From Latrodectus hesperus (lineage: Eukaryota > Arthropoda > Arachnida > Araneae > Theridiidae), in assembly GCA_037975125.1 (NCBI GenBank), contig CM075853.1, positions 38,897,113 to 38,961,112 on the forward strand: 64,000 nt of DNA. The letters are read 5' to 3'. Each line of letters opens with the position of its first letter. Positions within the stretch are counted from its first letter, which is position 1. A program made the position numbers and the translations under genes. Positions 1 to 53,640 of this stretch are shown here, one piece after another. The notes beneath the pieces are model-generated. The model was not told the DNA's origin, made no database searches, and saw nothing but the letters and a program-made list of their open reading frames with translations.

Positions 1-2789
1 AATTTTTGTTGGAAAACTCTGGTTTTCCTTGATCTTAAAAAATCAACCTTCACCTCTTTTAATGCTTCTCTTTTAATATGTATACATACGGAATATATAT
101 ATTTTATATATATCTTTAATATACATATATATCTTTTAATATGTATATTGGACGGATCATAAAATGCCAAAATAAGGACTATAATGTGAAAAAGAAAAAG
201 ATCAGTTTTTGAACAGTATATCACCGTTTCGAGAAATAATTGCAAAAATATGATGGTCTTAGGAAATTTAAAAATATAAAATTCCATCTAAACGCAACCT
301 AATTTTAATAGAGTTACATGTGAATAATTTTAAAATGTCTGTGAAATGTACGTGGAAATTTTTTTTCTCATATACATATACAATATATTTTATCAAATTA
401 TTTCTGAGGTAGAAAATGAAATAAACTAATTTTATTTTCAATCAAATGTTTTTTTTTTGTTGAAAATAAATCCATTCAGAAATTAATGTAGCTTTGACTG
501 GGATAATCATATCATGTTTTGATCGTGATTTTCAAAATATAGGATGATTGGCTTGGTTTGAGATTTCGATTGGACTGAAATAGTAAAGAAACCCCCCTCC
601 TACCTGAGTAAAAGAAAGCCAAAAAATTTATTTTAGTGTTTTATTAAGTGGAATGATATGATTGTATAAGTCTTGCACTTTATCTCTAATATGAATGGTA
701 TATGTTTTCCCTTAATTTCATTCTCTTTTGAAATACCTTATATATGTGCAAAGCTGTTACATATCCTTAATGAAAAAATTATGAAAAATATGATTTTTGT
801 TACAGAAGACATTTAATTAACTTACTAAAATAACAATTTTATTTAATTTACTTATTGTCACCATTACAAATTGTTGTTTTAAAATATTATTTGATGCAAA
901 CATTTTCTCATGAATTTTCAAAATATATAAATAATTGGTGTTTTCAGTTGCTTTAAAGCCCTTAACAAAGTTTTTTTGATCCGGCTTAAAATAATTTACA
1001 GAAGATATAAAGAGTAATTGTGTGTGTGACTATGTATAGAAAGAAAATAATTTTGATATAAAATTGAATAATCTATTTTTAATATTGTAATTTTGTTTAC
1101 ACTTAATGTTCATGTCATGAAATAAATAATAAACTGTTTTTGATTCAGCAATTTTTAGATTTCACTTGCTTGAAAAAATTTTTTAATTTTTATTTCTTTA
1201 CAGGGTTATTTATTTATTTATTTTCATTTAAAATTTATTTTTTATTCTATTTAAAAATAAGCGATATTAATACTTTATACACCAAACGAAGTTACTAAAT
1301 TCAGTTATTATTTTCAATATATCACTTTCGTTAATATTTTGAGATTTCGCCCAAGTATTTAAAAGCTTTTTAAAAAATCTGCGAGAACTTATCATTAATA
1401 TTTTCACTCTGCAATGACTGCATTGCTGCCATCTAGTGACTCGAATAGAAACTAATATATGCCCCAAGCATTTCTAAATTGCAAAATAATACGGTGATTT
1501 CCCTTCTTTTTGTTTTCGCTTTCTTTAAAACAAAATACCAACGAGTCATTCGTCATAAATTAAATGATACTGAAACTATTCAGCTTTCTTTTTATCATTT
1601 TGAAATCAGTACGATACTCGAAACCTCTTCTTAATAAAAGAAAAATAGAACAGCAGCGTTACGAAAATCAGAATATTTTAAAACATATATATTTATAAAT
1701 ATTTTTCTCTTTTTACCATGATATAAATTGTCTTTGAAACGGTCAGCAATATAAGCAGTTTTTCCATTTTTTTCGCATATGCTATTTCCTAAGTAATGCT
1801 TCAATGGCTTTTGGGGGCACTAGAAGCTGGAGTCAAGAGTACAGAGAATATATTTTAAAGAGAAAAATAAAAGTTACGGTAATGTTCTTAGAATAAAATG
1901 CTTTGGAAGTAGGAAGGAATAAAAAAAATCATAATTCGAATTCTCCCAGTAAGTTTTGCTGAAGCAATGCATCATGGGAAAGACAGTTTCATTGCAAATG
2001 CATTAGGCTAGTCTGTGTTATCGTTTGGTTGCAACTTAAATGTCGGTTTTTCGAAGTCATCAAAATGCAACTAGAAAGCGGGATTATTTTTATCTTATTT
2101 TATTTGCATCTTTTCTCGTCTGAATGCCATTTTCTTCTCGTCTTTGGGCAAAAGGTTAGACTTAACAATCTATGAATTCAAATCGAACGTGTATTTTATT
2201 AAAAAAAATCATTTTAAAGAAACATTAAAACTATTGCAACATAATTAAATTATTAAACAGGCCTGTGAAATATATTATTGTGTTGACATGAAAAAAATTC
2301 AAGTACATATAAATAATATTGACCTCTTAGTGCTTAGCAAAAGAATATAAAATGTCTTAGTCATTCGAAATTTTTCCAAACCTATAAAAACCCACGCATT
2401 TGGAAAAAGTAGAATTTCAAATTAAAACTTGATTAAAAATTCCTGGAAATTATTACTTCTCTAATTAGTTTTCTATAAAAAAGAAAGATACCAAGAAAAA
2501 AAATTGGAAATGAATGACAGTATAGGAGCAATTAATTTCACAATATTATTTTTAAGAAGAAAATCATGATTTTCAGGCCCTCTTAGATTTCTGAAACATC
2601 ATGCATAAAAATAAATAAATTATCTAATAATTAAAAATTAGTATAACCTCCTTTATTTTTTACATTTAAATAATGATTATATAAACAATAATTAATTATA
2701 TAGAGATTAAAAAACGTCAAAGCAAGAAAAGAAATACGTAGAAAATAAATGTAGAATTCATAGATAATACATTCTAGATCATCCAATAT

Positions 2790-2902
<113 letters not shown>

Positions 2903-4856
2903 ATCTAAAAAATTATTTTGGTTCATCTTTATGTAAGCTCAGCATTCCTAGACATTTCCAAGTCAAGAAGATAAATACGTAAGGACATAAGATTAAAGTG
3001 AACTTTATAAAAAATTACATTAAATAATATATTTTATTCTAGTTATTTAGATCTCAGTCTCTAAATAAGATATTTATTCCAGTTCAAGAGAAAATATAAA
3101 CACAAAGATTGAAATATATTAAATTATTGCTTATATGTGCATTCGAAACATAAGTATTGCTTAAAACCCAGAAGTAAATCCAAGTTATCGAACTGGCAGC
3201 GGAGTACTTAACATTCTGTTCTTAAATTGGTCAATACATTGGTTTGTTTTCCGTCTCGGGTGCTGATATTTGTCATAATTTTCAATATTTTTCAGAATCT
3301 TATCTCTTCGACTGAATTATCTCTTGTATACAAAAGTAATGATTACGAACCGAACTGGATTTAAGACTTTAAGCATTCTCTACCCAATAACCATGGTTAT
3401 GAATATAATTTCTATAGTAATTTAACACGAAAAATCATGCATTTTTTTATCTTACTAATATAGTGTGAGAAAAAAAATGCCTACAATAAAGTGCACTTTA
3501 TGTAAAACAATTTCAGTTTTATAGTTATGATCTAATCATTGGATAAAACAAAAATTTAATATTTCTAGTAGTTGGCAACACTATTTTCAGCAGAAATGCT
3601 TATGTGTGTGAAATAAAGAAAAACAGTTAGTAACTTTATTAATCTCATTGTAGCTCTTAATAAGTGTTATAATGAAATTGATGGTCTCTAATTTAACAGT
3701 GATTAGGTATTAACTAAACAGGTGGGCATTCTCCAAGGCTCTGTGGTACTTAAGTGTGGCTATCCTCCGTGACCTCTATGATACCCTCTATGAGCAAAAA
3801 TTAGAATTGGAACAAATTTGAAAAGTTCTAAAAAATATTTTAAAGCAAACTAATTTATTGATAATAGCATATTTTAAAATTTTAATTGAAATAAATACAC
3901 TTATTTCCTCAAAGACTGTGAATTAAAATTTTATTATATGATTGGATCTAACTAAGGAATCAATTGATAAAAGAAAAAATATTCAATGGAAGGTTTCTGA
4001 GAAGAAAATTATTTGATTCAATAATTATTTTCTATTTATATGACAGTATTTTGATTTTTTTAAATGTTTTATTATTTATTTTGTTTATGTTGTGTAATTC
4101 TCTCATTGGATTATATGGATACTTCAATATTTTTTTACTAAGAAACGGAATTTATAGTTAAGCATTTTGAGTTAAAACATAAAGGATACCAACCATACGT
4201 TTTCACACTAAGCACTAAATCTGACAAAATAGCAAGTGAAAATTAGAAACGCAATATCTATTTCTATTTTTCAATCGTGGTACAAAAATGACACATTCCT
4301 TTTTCGTTGCTTAGCAGAGCTTAAAGCAAAATTTCCCCGTAAAAAAAAAAAAAAAAGTTTAGTTATAAGATTATTTTGAGTGCACGTTTACGTACATACT
4401 ATAGATGTATTCTTGAAAATAGCAGCAACACACAAATCGGCTGATACACAGTTGGGATGAAATTTATTTTTCTCATCACCTTCAGCCAATGATGATTTAT
4501 TATTAATTTTGAAATAAATTACATATTCAAAGGTACAAAGGTAAAGAAAAATTATAAAGAACAGTTTCATAATTATTTCTTATTTATGTCACTTAAAAGA
4601 ATATTATTGTCAAACAATATTCTAATCTATTATATTATTCCACACTCTGAAATCTATATAATTTTATTGATTTAAATCAAAGGAATTTAAACCAAACCTA
4701 AATGAAATATTTATATTTTGACTTAAGGAAAATTATAAAGCCAAAATAAATAATATAAGTACCGTTTCTTAAATATGAAAATTAAGAACCAATTTGTATT
4801 TCTCTTTTCTAATGCAAGTAACTTATAGAGCTTATAAAAAAAGCTGCAAATTAAAC

Positions 4857-4860
<4 letters not shown>

Positions 4861-4923
<63 letters not shown>
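4861..4923. repeat. (TA)n microsatellite, about 31 units
   Basis: Pure AT dinucleotide run in intergenic DNA. Confidence 0.97.
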
Positions 4924-4928
<5 letters not shown>

Positions 4929-7454
4929 CTAAATGATTTTTTATCTGTTAATCTTACTAACAGCAATAAAAATATTTTTCACAGAAATGTTGAAAAATGA
5001 TCTGATATGGAACGTTTCTTATCTAAATTTGAAATAATTTGCCTGTTTTTTCTTTCCTTTTTTTGCATTCGCATTTTTTTGTATTAATAAATTTAGTTAT
5101 TCATTTTTTTAGTTAAATTAAATTTTTTATTAATCTTAAGCTATGTAATTTCGTTAAGTAAAAATAAATTTTTTTAAGCTTTTGGTTCATAAATTTAGAA
5201 AAAACATCAATAAATAAATAGAATATCACATGTTTCAAATTAAAGCTTATTATTAATTGTCCTCTTCAAACTATATTTACAAATATAACTCTAATGTAAT
5301 TAATGAATATATTATTAAATCGAGATATATGAAGGAAATATAAAAATATAAACTAATGAGCTGTCTTTAAATTTAATTCATGTAAAATAAAAAAATTATT
5401 TTAACTATTCCAGAATTATTTTTATGAATACCAAAATCCTAATTAGTTTCACATAGTTAATAGCTCACCGTGTTATCTTTAAAATTTAGTAAATTATTCT
5501 TTTAAGAATTAGAATATAACTATCCCCTAAGCAAGATCATAAATGATACCAATTAAATAAAAGTGCAAGTAATTAACATTTTTTATAAAAATAGTTATTC
5601 TGCCTGTCAATTTTTCAATTGTATATGATATATCCCATTCTATAAAAAACACACCAAAAAAGTCCCACTTTCCAAAACGATAATACTTTTAATTCTTTAC
5701 CTAAGAAGTTCTTTTGAAAAATTACTGGACAAATAAGAGAAAAAGGTTAAATCCAATGACTGAAGAAACGGAGAGAATATGTATCCTCAAGCTATTAAGG
5801 AAAGCGATATAATCCCAATGATATGGTTCGCCGCTTTTTCCAAACAAATCGTTAATCCAATTTGAACTTTTCAATGAACATATTATACGTTTGGCGATCT
5901 TTGCGTGGTTTTTAAAACTTTTTCCACGTCGAGTTACATTTCTGTTCCGAATTGATTTTAGTTCTTTGCTTCAGTTTAAGAAGTCAGCCTACGGATGAGT
6001 CATACAGATTAAAAAAAGAATCTTTTTCTTGGGAAGTTTTAAAGTTTTATCTACTGAAAGTGAAGTCCTTTGAAAGTTAGTGTCAATTAAAAGAGTATAT
6101 AAAATAGAAAAAGAGATTAATAGAAACTTTTTCGTTTGTTTAGTTTTTGCACTTTTTACTCTGGCAAATCTGATGCAGTTAGAAAAAAGGAACAAAGATT
6201 AGAAGGCGTTTGGAAGCTAACATAACGCAACTTCTTACTTCGGTAAAGTAATAAAAAAAAAAAAGAGTTCTTTGATTGAGAAAAGCGCTTTGTCGTAAAA
6301 ATTTATTTAATTCGAGTTCATTCATGCTAAAAAGGTACCTCTATAATTCAAATAACTTAAATGGCTCTTAAGTATATGTTTTACGGCATACGACGTAGTA
6401 CTTTATTGTGCAGAACCAAATACAAGAACCATAGCAGATCCAAAGTTATGTTTAAACATTCAAGTCTTCAAAGTTCTAAAACTTGAATGCAATGTATAGA
6501 TAAGCAAAAATAAATTTTAAAATGTATCCATTAGCAGTCGTAATTTCTTGCACTAAATCAAAGTTTTTGGTTCGATTCAATCAAATAAATTTTTAATAAT
6601 CAAACCGTAGTTAAATGTATGATTAAATTTCAATGTAAAACTAAGTAGAAAACGAATGAAACGATTTTATGGTTCTTAATTTTTTAATAATGATTTCATT
6701 ACTAATTATAAATATGATTAAATAATCATGACTTATTTATACACATATAAGAATAATGATTTTGATCTATGAATATTTTAAAATTTATATTTGCATTGAT
6801 TTCTCCGAAAACATTGAAAACAAATAAAGTATTCAATTTTATCTTGAGAAGGATTATTTTTCATCATAATTATTACACCATTAATTTTATAAAAAAACTT
6901 AATGATGCATAATTAGCAATCACTTTTTGAAACAACGAGATAAGCTGATTTTAATTTGAAACAAACGAATAAGTTGATGTTGGAAAATACTGATTTTAAT
7001 AAGCTAACTTAATCGAAAACATTTTCGCATTTAATAAAAACATTTATTTTCCTTTTGAAATGGAATGTTAACTTTTGAGATTTTAAATCTTAGTTTCGAA
7101 TTTTATTCTAAACATTTTTTTTCGTCCTTTTAATATAAAATTTACTCAAAAATTTCAAGAAATTTAAAACATCATATAGTGAGCAATTCAGAAGAATCCA
7201 TTAGTGATTTAGTTCCATTCCTAGAGGAAAACTTTCGAAGATCAATCTTTACAATATACCTGATTAAAAAAGTCCAATTCTTTCTCATTGCTTGAGAATA
7301 AAGAAATAATCGGACTCAATAATGTTTAAAAAATTAAATATTCGATGATATTCCGAGACTTAAGTTCATCCTTTCAATTGAATTATTGTTTGTATGACAT
7401 ATCTTGTCATAATGAATCTCATCAAACAAGTAGAACATTAAATTAAAGATCGAA

Positions 7455-7645
7455 AACTAAGAAGATATATATACTTTATTTGACTTCATAAAAAAAAATT
7501 TGAGGACGTGACCACATCACATAAATTACTCATGATTGACAACGCTTCTAGCTTACAGTTTATGTACAAGGAAAAAACACTTAAGAGTTCGTGGCTGATA
7601 TTGAGCTGAGGAATAAGCTCTTTGACAGAGTCACGTGACTAGCTT
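7455..7645 (-). other. 3' UTR of the 999-aa protein gene
   Basis: The sequence between the stop codon and the region just past the AATAAA at 7475-7480. No other element is visible. Confidence 0.55.
7475..7480 (-). promoter_or_regulatory. polyadenylation signal AATAAA of the 999-aa membrane protein gene
   Basis: AATAAA on the minus strand, 166 bases past the stop codon at 7646-7648. It is the first canonical hexamer downstream of the stop, so the 3' UTR would be about 180-200 nt. The cleavage site itself cannot be read from the sequence. Confidence 0.6.
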
Positions 7646-47727
<40,082 letters not shown>

Positions 47728-48047
47728 CTTCGGACTCTCTCAACACCCTACAAAAACAAAGGCAACAAAACTCAATTTGATATAAAATTTAGAATTGGAG
47801 AATAAAATTATATTAGCAAATATATACAGGATCAAATATAACTAATGATACTGAAATCAATAAATAATGTGAAGTTATATAAACAAAAGATATATGTTAT
47901 ACACAAAAACTGGTATGAATCTTGTTTATAGATATAATATAAATATTGTGTCTGTTTTAGATGCATATAAAAATAGTGTCAATTGTAAGATAAAATTTTT
48001 GCCTTAAAAAATAAATAATTCATTTATAAATTAATCATAAGGCCCAC

Positions 48048-48050
<3 letters not shown>

Positions 48051-48124
<74 letters not shown>
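48051..48124. repeat. (TA)n microsatellite, about 37 units
   Basis: Pure TA run upstream of the exon with the start codon. Confidence 0.96.
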
Positions 48125-48128
<4 letters not shown>

Positions 48129-48173
48129 ACAGATAAATTACTCTTATTCTGGTTAGACCAAGATGTCATTTTA

Positions 48174-48270
48174 TACGAGGACCATTCCGAAAGTAATGCC
48201 TCCTAGTCCATTACTTTGCCAAAAGTTCTGAAAACAGAACTTTTTAATGTTTAATCATTGATGCCCTGAT
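48174..48270 (+). mobile_element. possible mariner 5' end fragment
   Basis: The sequence CGAGGACCATTCCGAAAGTA after a TA resembles the start of mariner-type termini as I remember them. No partner end and no transposase piece follows. Confidence 0.35.
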
Positions 48271-48361
48271 GTTTAAGCTATAATGTGTCACTTATTTCTC
48301 TTTTCCATCTCTTCGCGTTCCTTAGTAATACAGAAATCCATGGCATCCAGTATGACATAGG

Positions 48362-48652
48362 GAGAAACAATTGTTGTTGCTCCAGCATGCTTCCATGTAC
48401 CCAGCTAGAATCGGCTCTACCAGTAAGGTGCGAGTCCTTGTAATTTCGCAACAGGGACCAACATAAGATCCCTTAATACTTGACTTACCACCCTCAGCAT
48501 TATCATTTTCATTGAAGAATAATGCGACCATGACCTATATTTAATGTTCCATAGCCGCCTTTGGTGAACACGAAGGATCTTCGGTTAAGCCAGCATTCAA
48601 ACTCACTACTTTCCAATAATGAGAACTAAGCCCTAACCAGCAAGGTCACAGG
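48362..48652 (-). repeat. SINE family D, copy 2
   Basis: The same structure as 46022-46305, with head GTGACCTTGCTGGTTAGGGC and B-box-like GAGTTTGAATGCTGGC on the minus strand, and a 3' end with ACAACAA. The copies differ at many sites, so both are old. Confidence 0.7.
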
Positions 48653-48654
48653 AT

Positions 48655-48970
48655 AAAACAGTGGCTCTAATCGAATTTCTGAGGAAGTTGAGCATCCATC
48701 AACATTCACCGCTGACTGACTGTAGTTTATGGTGATGATTGCTTTGATAGAAGCTCTCTACGGGATTGGACAAGACTGTGTAAGCCAAAATCCATCCATA
48801 ACAAATCTTCCAGATCAACATCAAGTTGGACAGTCCATATCAGTCTCTGATAAAGGATCACCAAGTAGCCTAATTGATTCGTGGCAATTAAGCGATCAAG
48901 CAACACATTAAGGCCCACTGTAGTGTCAGAGACCAAAGATGTAGGGCAGAGGTAGAAACAGCAAGGATGT
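48655..48970. other. GC-richer block, unclassified
   Basis: It lies directly beside SINE D copy 2. Short open frames on both strands show no known domain. It is probably a decayed repeat. Confidence 0.35.
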
Positions 48971-49463
48971 TACCAGTAGCAATCACAATTTTTCGCCAGT
49001 GGTATGAAAAATGGTTTTTTCCGCACTAACGCAAATGTGTTGCCTGTAATGAAGACTATGTTAAAAAATGATGATATCATTCTCAATTGAGATTGCACTG
49101 ATACCTGTATTGGCACTAACTAAGCTAACTAACTAAGTATGCACAAATCATCTTGCACGCAATAATATCGCAATCATCTTCATATATGGCACTTTTTTTT
49201 TTGCCTTCATGTAATATCTATGTATTAGGAATAAGTGCCAAAGCCAGTTAACACGTTTGTATCAAAATGATATTTTTTTTCGGACTAAATAATTTTTATA
49301 TTTAAATATTAAGCCTACACTTCAAATAAAATGGCATAATATTATTGACACATCAATTAAATATTAAACAGTGAAAACTGAATGAAATTATATCAATCTC
49401 ACATTATACTCGTTTAAAATCAAAATAATCTGCCCTTTTTCTAGTTTATAATGTATATATTTA

Positions 49464-49553
49464 TTTATATTTCTTGTGATTATATGTTAGAAAAATATCA
49501 TTATATATAGTATATAATGATATTTTTTTAACATAATCACAAGAAATATAAAG
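49464..49553. repeat. inverted repeat, about 42-bp arms
   Basis: The left arm contains ATTTCTTGTGATTATATGTT and the right arm its reverse complement with small differences, round an AT-only centre (TATATAGTATATA). It lies in the first intron. The size and AT content suggest a foldback MITE, but no TSD can be seen. Confidence 0.8.
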
Positions 49554-51075
49554 GAAATTTCACGTTACTCTCTCTCTGATGGTAAATGATTTGATAGTAT
49601 AACTACATTATTTGTAACTTTCATTTCTTCCTTTTTTTATAAGTTTAATTCTCAATTGTGAAAACTTATTTCATTATTTTTTCCTTTAAAAATAATTTGG
49701 TAATAATAATAATTAAGTTAACCAATGTGTTTTGACTTTATTGTTGAAATAATCATTTAGGTAATTTTTGATTTTGTTTCGCTTGGACTGTTATATGTAT
49801 AATTTTGAATAATTTCTTAAAAAATATATAAAAGTTTTTTATATTAAAGGAAAAAAAAAGATGAATATCATAAAGCTTGTAATAATAAAACGCTTTTTTT
49901 GCAAGTAATACTAATGTCAAAAAATTGTCTCTGCGACAGAATTATTTCTTTATTTTATAAAATAATAAAGAACATTTTATTATTTAATTTTAATTTTCTT
50001 ACAATAAGAATGATTATTTGATTTCTTTTATGTAATTAAATTTGGTTAGAATATTGATTCACACATTTAAATTATTTAAATTAATAATCATATGAGAAAC
50101 GAAATATTTTTTATTCTTTTATTGGATTATCTAAAAAAAAATTAATTTTTCGTATAATGATAATTGTAAAAATAATGCAACGTAATATTGATTGACATGA
50201 TTATGGAAATGTGGAAAGGGGTGTGAACTGTTATGTAAAACGCCTTCAAAAGGAATGATGTCCAAAAAATATTTTAATGGTAATATTCTTGTTTTCTTGT
50301 TAGAAATAAATAATAATGCATAAATATTTTAAAAGTATTAATAAATAAATCGTTAAAGAAATGTAGCAGCAGAAATTAATCGAACATTATTAATTTTATA
50401 TTTTTGATCCAAAAATTATGCATCATTTCTATGATACGTTGATAATATTAACAAAGGAACATAGGAAGTATTTTCTGCGAAACAATGATATTAAAAAATG
50501 AAATACTTCATTCTTATTTTAAAAGCAAACGTAAAAATATCATTATTACTTATTATAGTATTTTTATATCATATTCTTATTGTAAAATTGAAACTGTATA
50601 CATATAAAGAATAATTCTTAGTACAAAATAATCTCTTAGTTCAATTCATTTTTGTGAGAATATATTTAAAGGAATTAAATGTGCATAATATTTTTATTTT
50701 ATAAGTAGATAACAGGCAGTAATTAGTGGGATTTTACAAAGATGACAATTTATGAAAACAAACAGCTTATTAATAATTATATTTTAATATTAATGAATAA
50801 TATTATTAATATATTCATTATATTAATAATATAAATTCAATAAATGTTTTACCACCATCATCACACATAATTTATTGCAAATCGAAAATTATCTATATCA
50901 ACTAAGTGCTAAAAATATATTATGCACATTTTTAAAAAATTTACCATTCACAATAAATGCATGAAAACAAAAATAGTTAAAACATTGTCCAAAATAATTC
51001 GTTTATTAATATTTATACTATTTTAAAACTGAAAAAAGCATTGAAGCAAGATTGAACAAGTGTCAGGTAACTTAC

Positions 51076-51150
51076 CTTCCGCTGTATGAGTACTCCAGAG
51101 CAGCTCAATCCCTGGTGTTGGCACTAGCAGGGGGTGAGATGTGAGTACGC
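51076..51150 (-). other. candidate 5' UTR exon of the 999-aa protein gene
   Basis: A strong donor (GAAG then GTAAGT) lies at 51070-51075 on the minus strand, at the end of a stretch more GC-rich than its surroundings. The exon holding the start codon has an acceptor upstream of its ATG, so a non-coding first exon must exist, and this is the best candidate. The transcription start is not visible and the outer limit given is a guess. No TATA box is evident. Confidence 0.5.
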
Positions 51151-51159
51151 CCCTTCGAT

Positions 51160-52800
51160 CAAAGAGAGTATTGAGTCTCCCTTCTTATCTCCAACTACCT
51201 TTTGTTTTACTTATCGAATCCCGCACAAAAAAATAGATAATAATGAACACTGTGTTCGCTGTAATAATTCTTCAATACATAGGTTCGTTACTTTCTCCAC
51301 CAGTGGAAAGGTTAACAATTACTCTGAATTCCTTCAGTTGCCTTATCTGTTCTTATCGCTTGATCACAAAATATTACAATAAAACGGGCGTATATTTTTT
51401 CATTCGATTTCAATGTATTTATTTAAGCAAAAGTCATGAGAATTTAGAGAGTATTTTTATATATTCAAGCAAAAATGTATTATTTGAAATGTATGTAAAT
51501 AATTTTTGTTTTTTATATATTTAAAATACTCTGAACTTGGAGTAGATATACTTTACTGGAAGATGGGGGCCACTCATTGGCATCATTAGATATGGAAGGC
51601 AAATACAAGAAATGGATGTTAATATTTTATATTTCTATAGAATAATATTCGCTACATTTTTATTTTATTCCCTTAAAAATGTTTTATTTTTGGATATAGT
51701 ATATTATATGCGAGAAAACAATACTCTACACATATTTCTTCATCCTAATTGATAAAAAAAATTTGTAAACTGAATTATATTTATAAAATAATATTGATAA
51801 ATTTTTAAATTTTGTGGTTAATAAAGGGAAGAAACAATAAATTGAAAACTTTTTAGTCGTTGTTTTATGAATAATGTATTTTGGATTCAAATTGTGTTTT
51901 GGACTAAAAGTTAATCGATAAATAAAAACATTAATTTCAAAATTTGGAAATTGGTGAAATTAATGAATGTACAGTAAGAACTTCATTGAAAGTACTTTGA
52001 ATTTTAAAAAAATTCATGGGTTTTTAATTGAAACAAATCAGAAGAAAGTATTACTAATTGACTTTTTTATATCTTTTATTTATGGTCCTTAGAATAGAAA
52101 TCAAAGTATATATTCAGAATTTAGCTCTCAAACAAAAATTTTCAGCAAAAATATCTTGTATCACATATCTATAATTTTATTTGACTGCGATCATAAAAAA
52201 GCAATTCTTTTCAAATAAGAAATGCTTCGTTCAGACGTTGATTTATTTTAAATATTGAATTCCAAACAGAACATGAAAATTTTTTTATGAATTGCAAAAT
52301 TGTAGAAAGTCATTATATTTTAAATAACTAAAATGAAAACATTGTGAAAAATATTATTTTGTTTGAATTCTTTTCATCGTGAAATTAAAAATATACAAAT
52401 ATATTTAATTTGAAAATTAATTTATAAAACCATTATATTTTATTTTTATAGTAATCTTTTCAAAATTAGTTTTATAAAACCTTGTTAAACATAAACGCAG
52501 AAATAAATCAAAGCAAATAATAAGCTCTTTTTCAAAAATGAAACCGTTAAGATAATAACTAAGCAAACAGCAGAAGTTGAAATTGAAACCAACAGACTTG
52601 AATTTATCAAATCATTCTGTCATAAATATCAACAAAGAAATTCACATGATATTTTAAAATATTTATTTTGATTAAATAAGCATTTTCATAAATTAAAACG
52701 ATTATAAAATGATACTTCCTTTATTTAAAAAATAAAATTAATAGTGCATATAAAATATTTTCAAAAATTAAGTATTTCTTGTTTCTTGAATACTTGAAAA
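51160..52800. other. upstream intergenic DNA, no gene recognised
   Basis: The first 200 bases next to the candidate first exon are less AT-rich and may hold the promoter. Beyond that I see only AT-rich sequence. Confidence 0.5.
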
Positions 52801-52807
52801 AATATTG

Positions 52808-53106
52808 TTGTTGTTTGCTAATGACACTTGGACAAGCCAAGCTCGCTATGCTATGCGAATTAAGTTGATTGGGAGCGTCTTTCGTTTTAATCAGAGCACC
52901 ATGAAGGTGAAAGTACGACTTTGCTCTACACACATGCCATAAGAACCCGTTTATAGGGTAAGCAACCATTCACACCTCATTCATACAAGGAAAGGACAAA
53001 AACAGTATAGATAGAGAGAAAGTACATCCATGCCCGAACCGGGATTCAAACCCAGGACCTCCTTAACCGTAGTCAGGCACGCTGACCACTAGACAAGTTG
53101 GTCGAC
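52808..53106 (-). repeat. composite SINE: family B head joined to family A tail
   Basis: The minus-strand head TTGTCTAGTGGTCAGCGTGC, the B box GGGTTTGAATCCC and the CCCTATAAACGGGTT block are of family B type. From about 52925 down to 52808 the sequence is the family A 3' part (CTTTCACCTTCATGGTGCTC, CGAGCTTGGCTTGTCCAAGT, CAACAACAA). Confidence 0.72.
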
Positions 53107-53304
53107 TGAAAATATATTAGAAATGGGAAGTGCTTCCAATTCTAAGCTATTTGACCCGAGTATTTAGAAAAAAATATATTCCATTCAAGAAAACGAGAAG
53201 AAAATTCGTGTAAAAATTAGAATTATTTTTGTAAATTCGAAGCATTGGGAAATATGCAATAATCAAACACATTAGTGAGAACACTTTGACTTTTACCAGT
53301 AATA

Positions 53305-53640
53305 ACAACGTATGGGAGTCAACATGTCACAGCTGTCTGCACGTCTTCGTCTGTGGGGAAGGACAGGAATTTCATCATTTGCAAGAACAAATATTAGTCG
53401 CTGGGAGCAAGCTCGGGTCTATAGGGCGGATGGTCAAACACCTCCCAGATAAACTTTTCCGACATTTTTTCCATTGAATTTGCCGTATGAATGCAAGGGT
53501 TGTCGTGGAGTAACAAAACATCAGTACTGATTATCCCACGCCTGTTGTTCTCAATGGCTCGTCACAATGTCTTTAGAGTGGCTCAGTAATGTTCAACATT
53601 CACTGTTGCACCTTGCTGTCAGCAGGAGAAGAAATAAGAG
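53305..53640 (-). pseudogene. mariner transposase fragment
   Basis: The minus strand encodes HDNPCIHTANS, WEVFDHPPYRPELAPSD and FPTDEDVQTAV, the second and third catalytic Asp region of a DD34D mariner transposase. An in-frame stop follows the third Asp. Only about a third of the gene remains and no terminal repeats were found. Confidence 0.8.
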
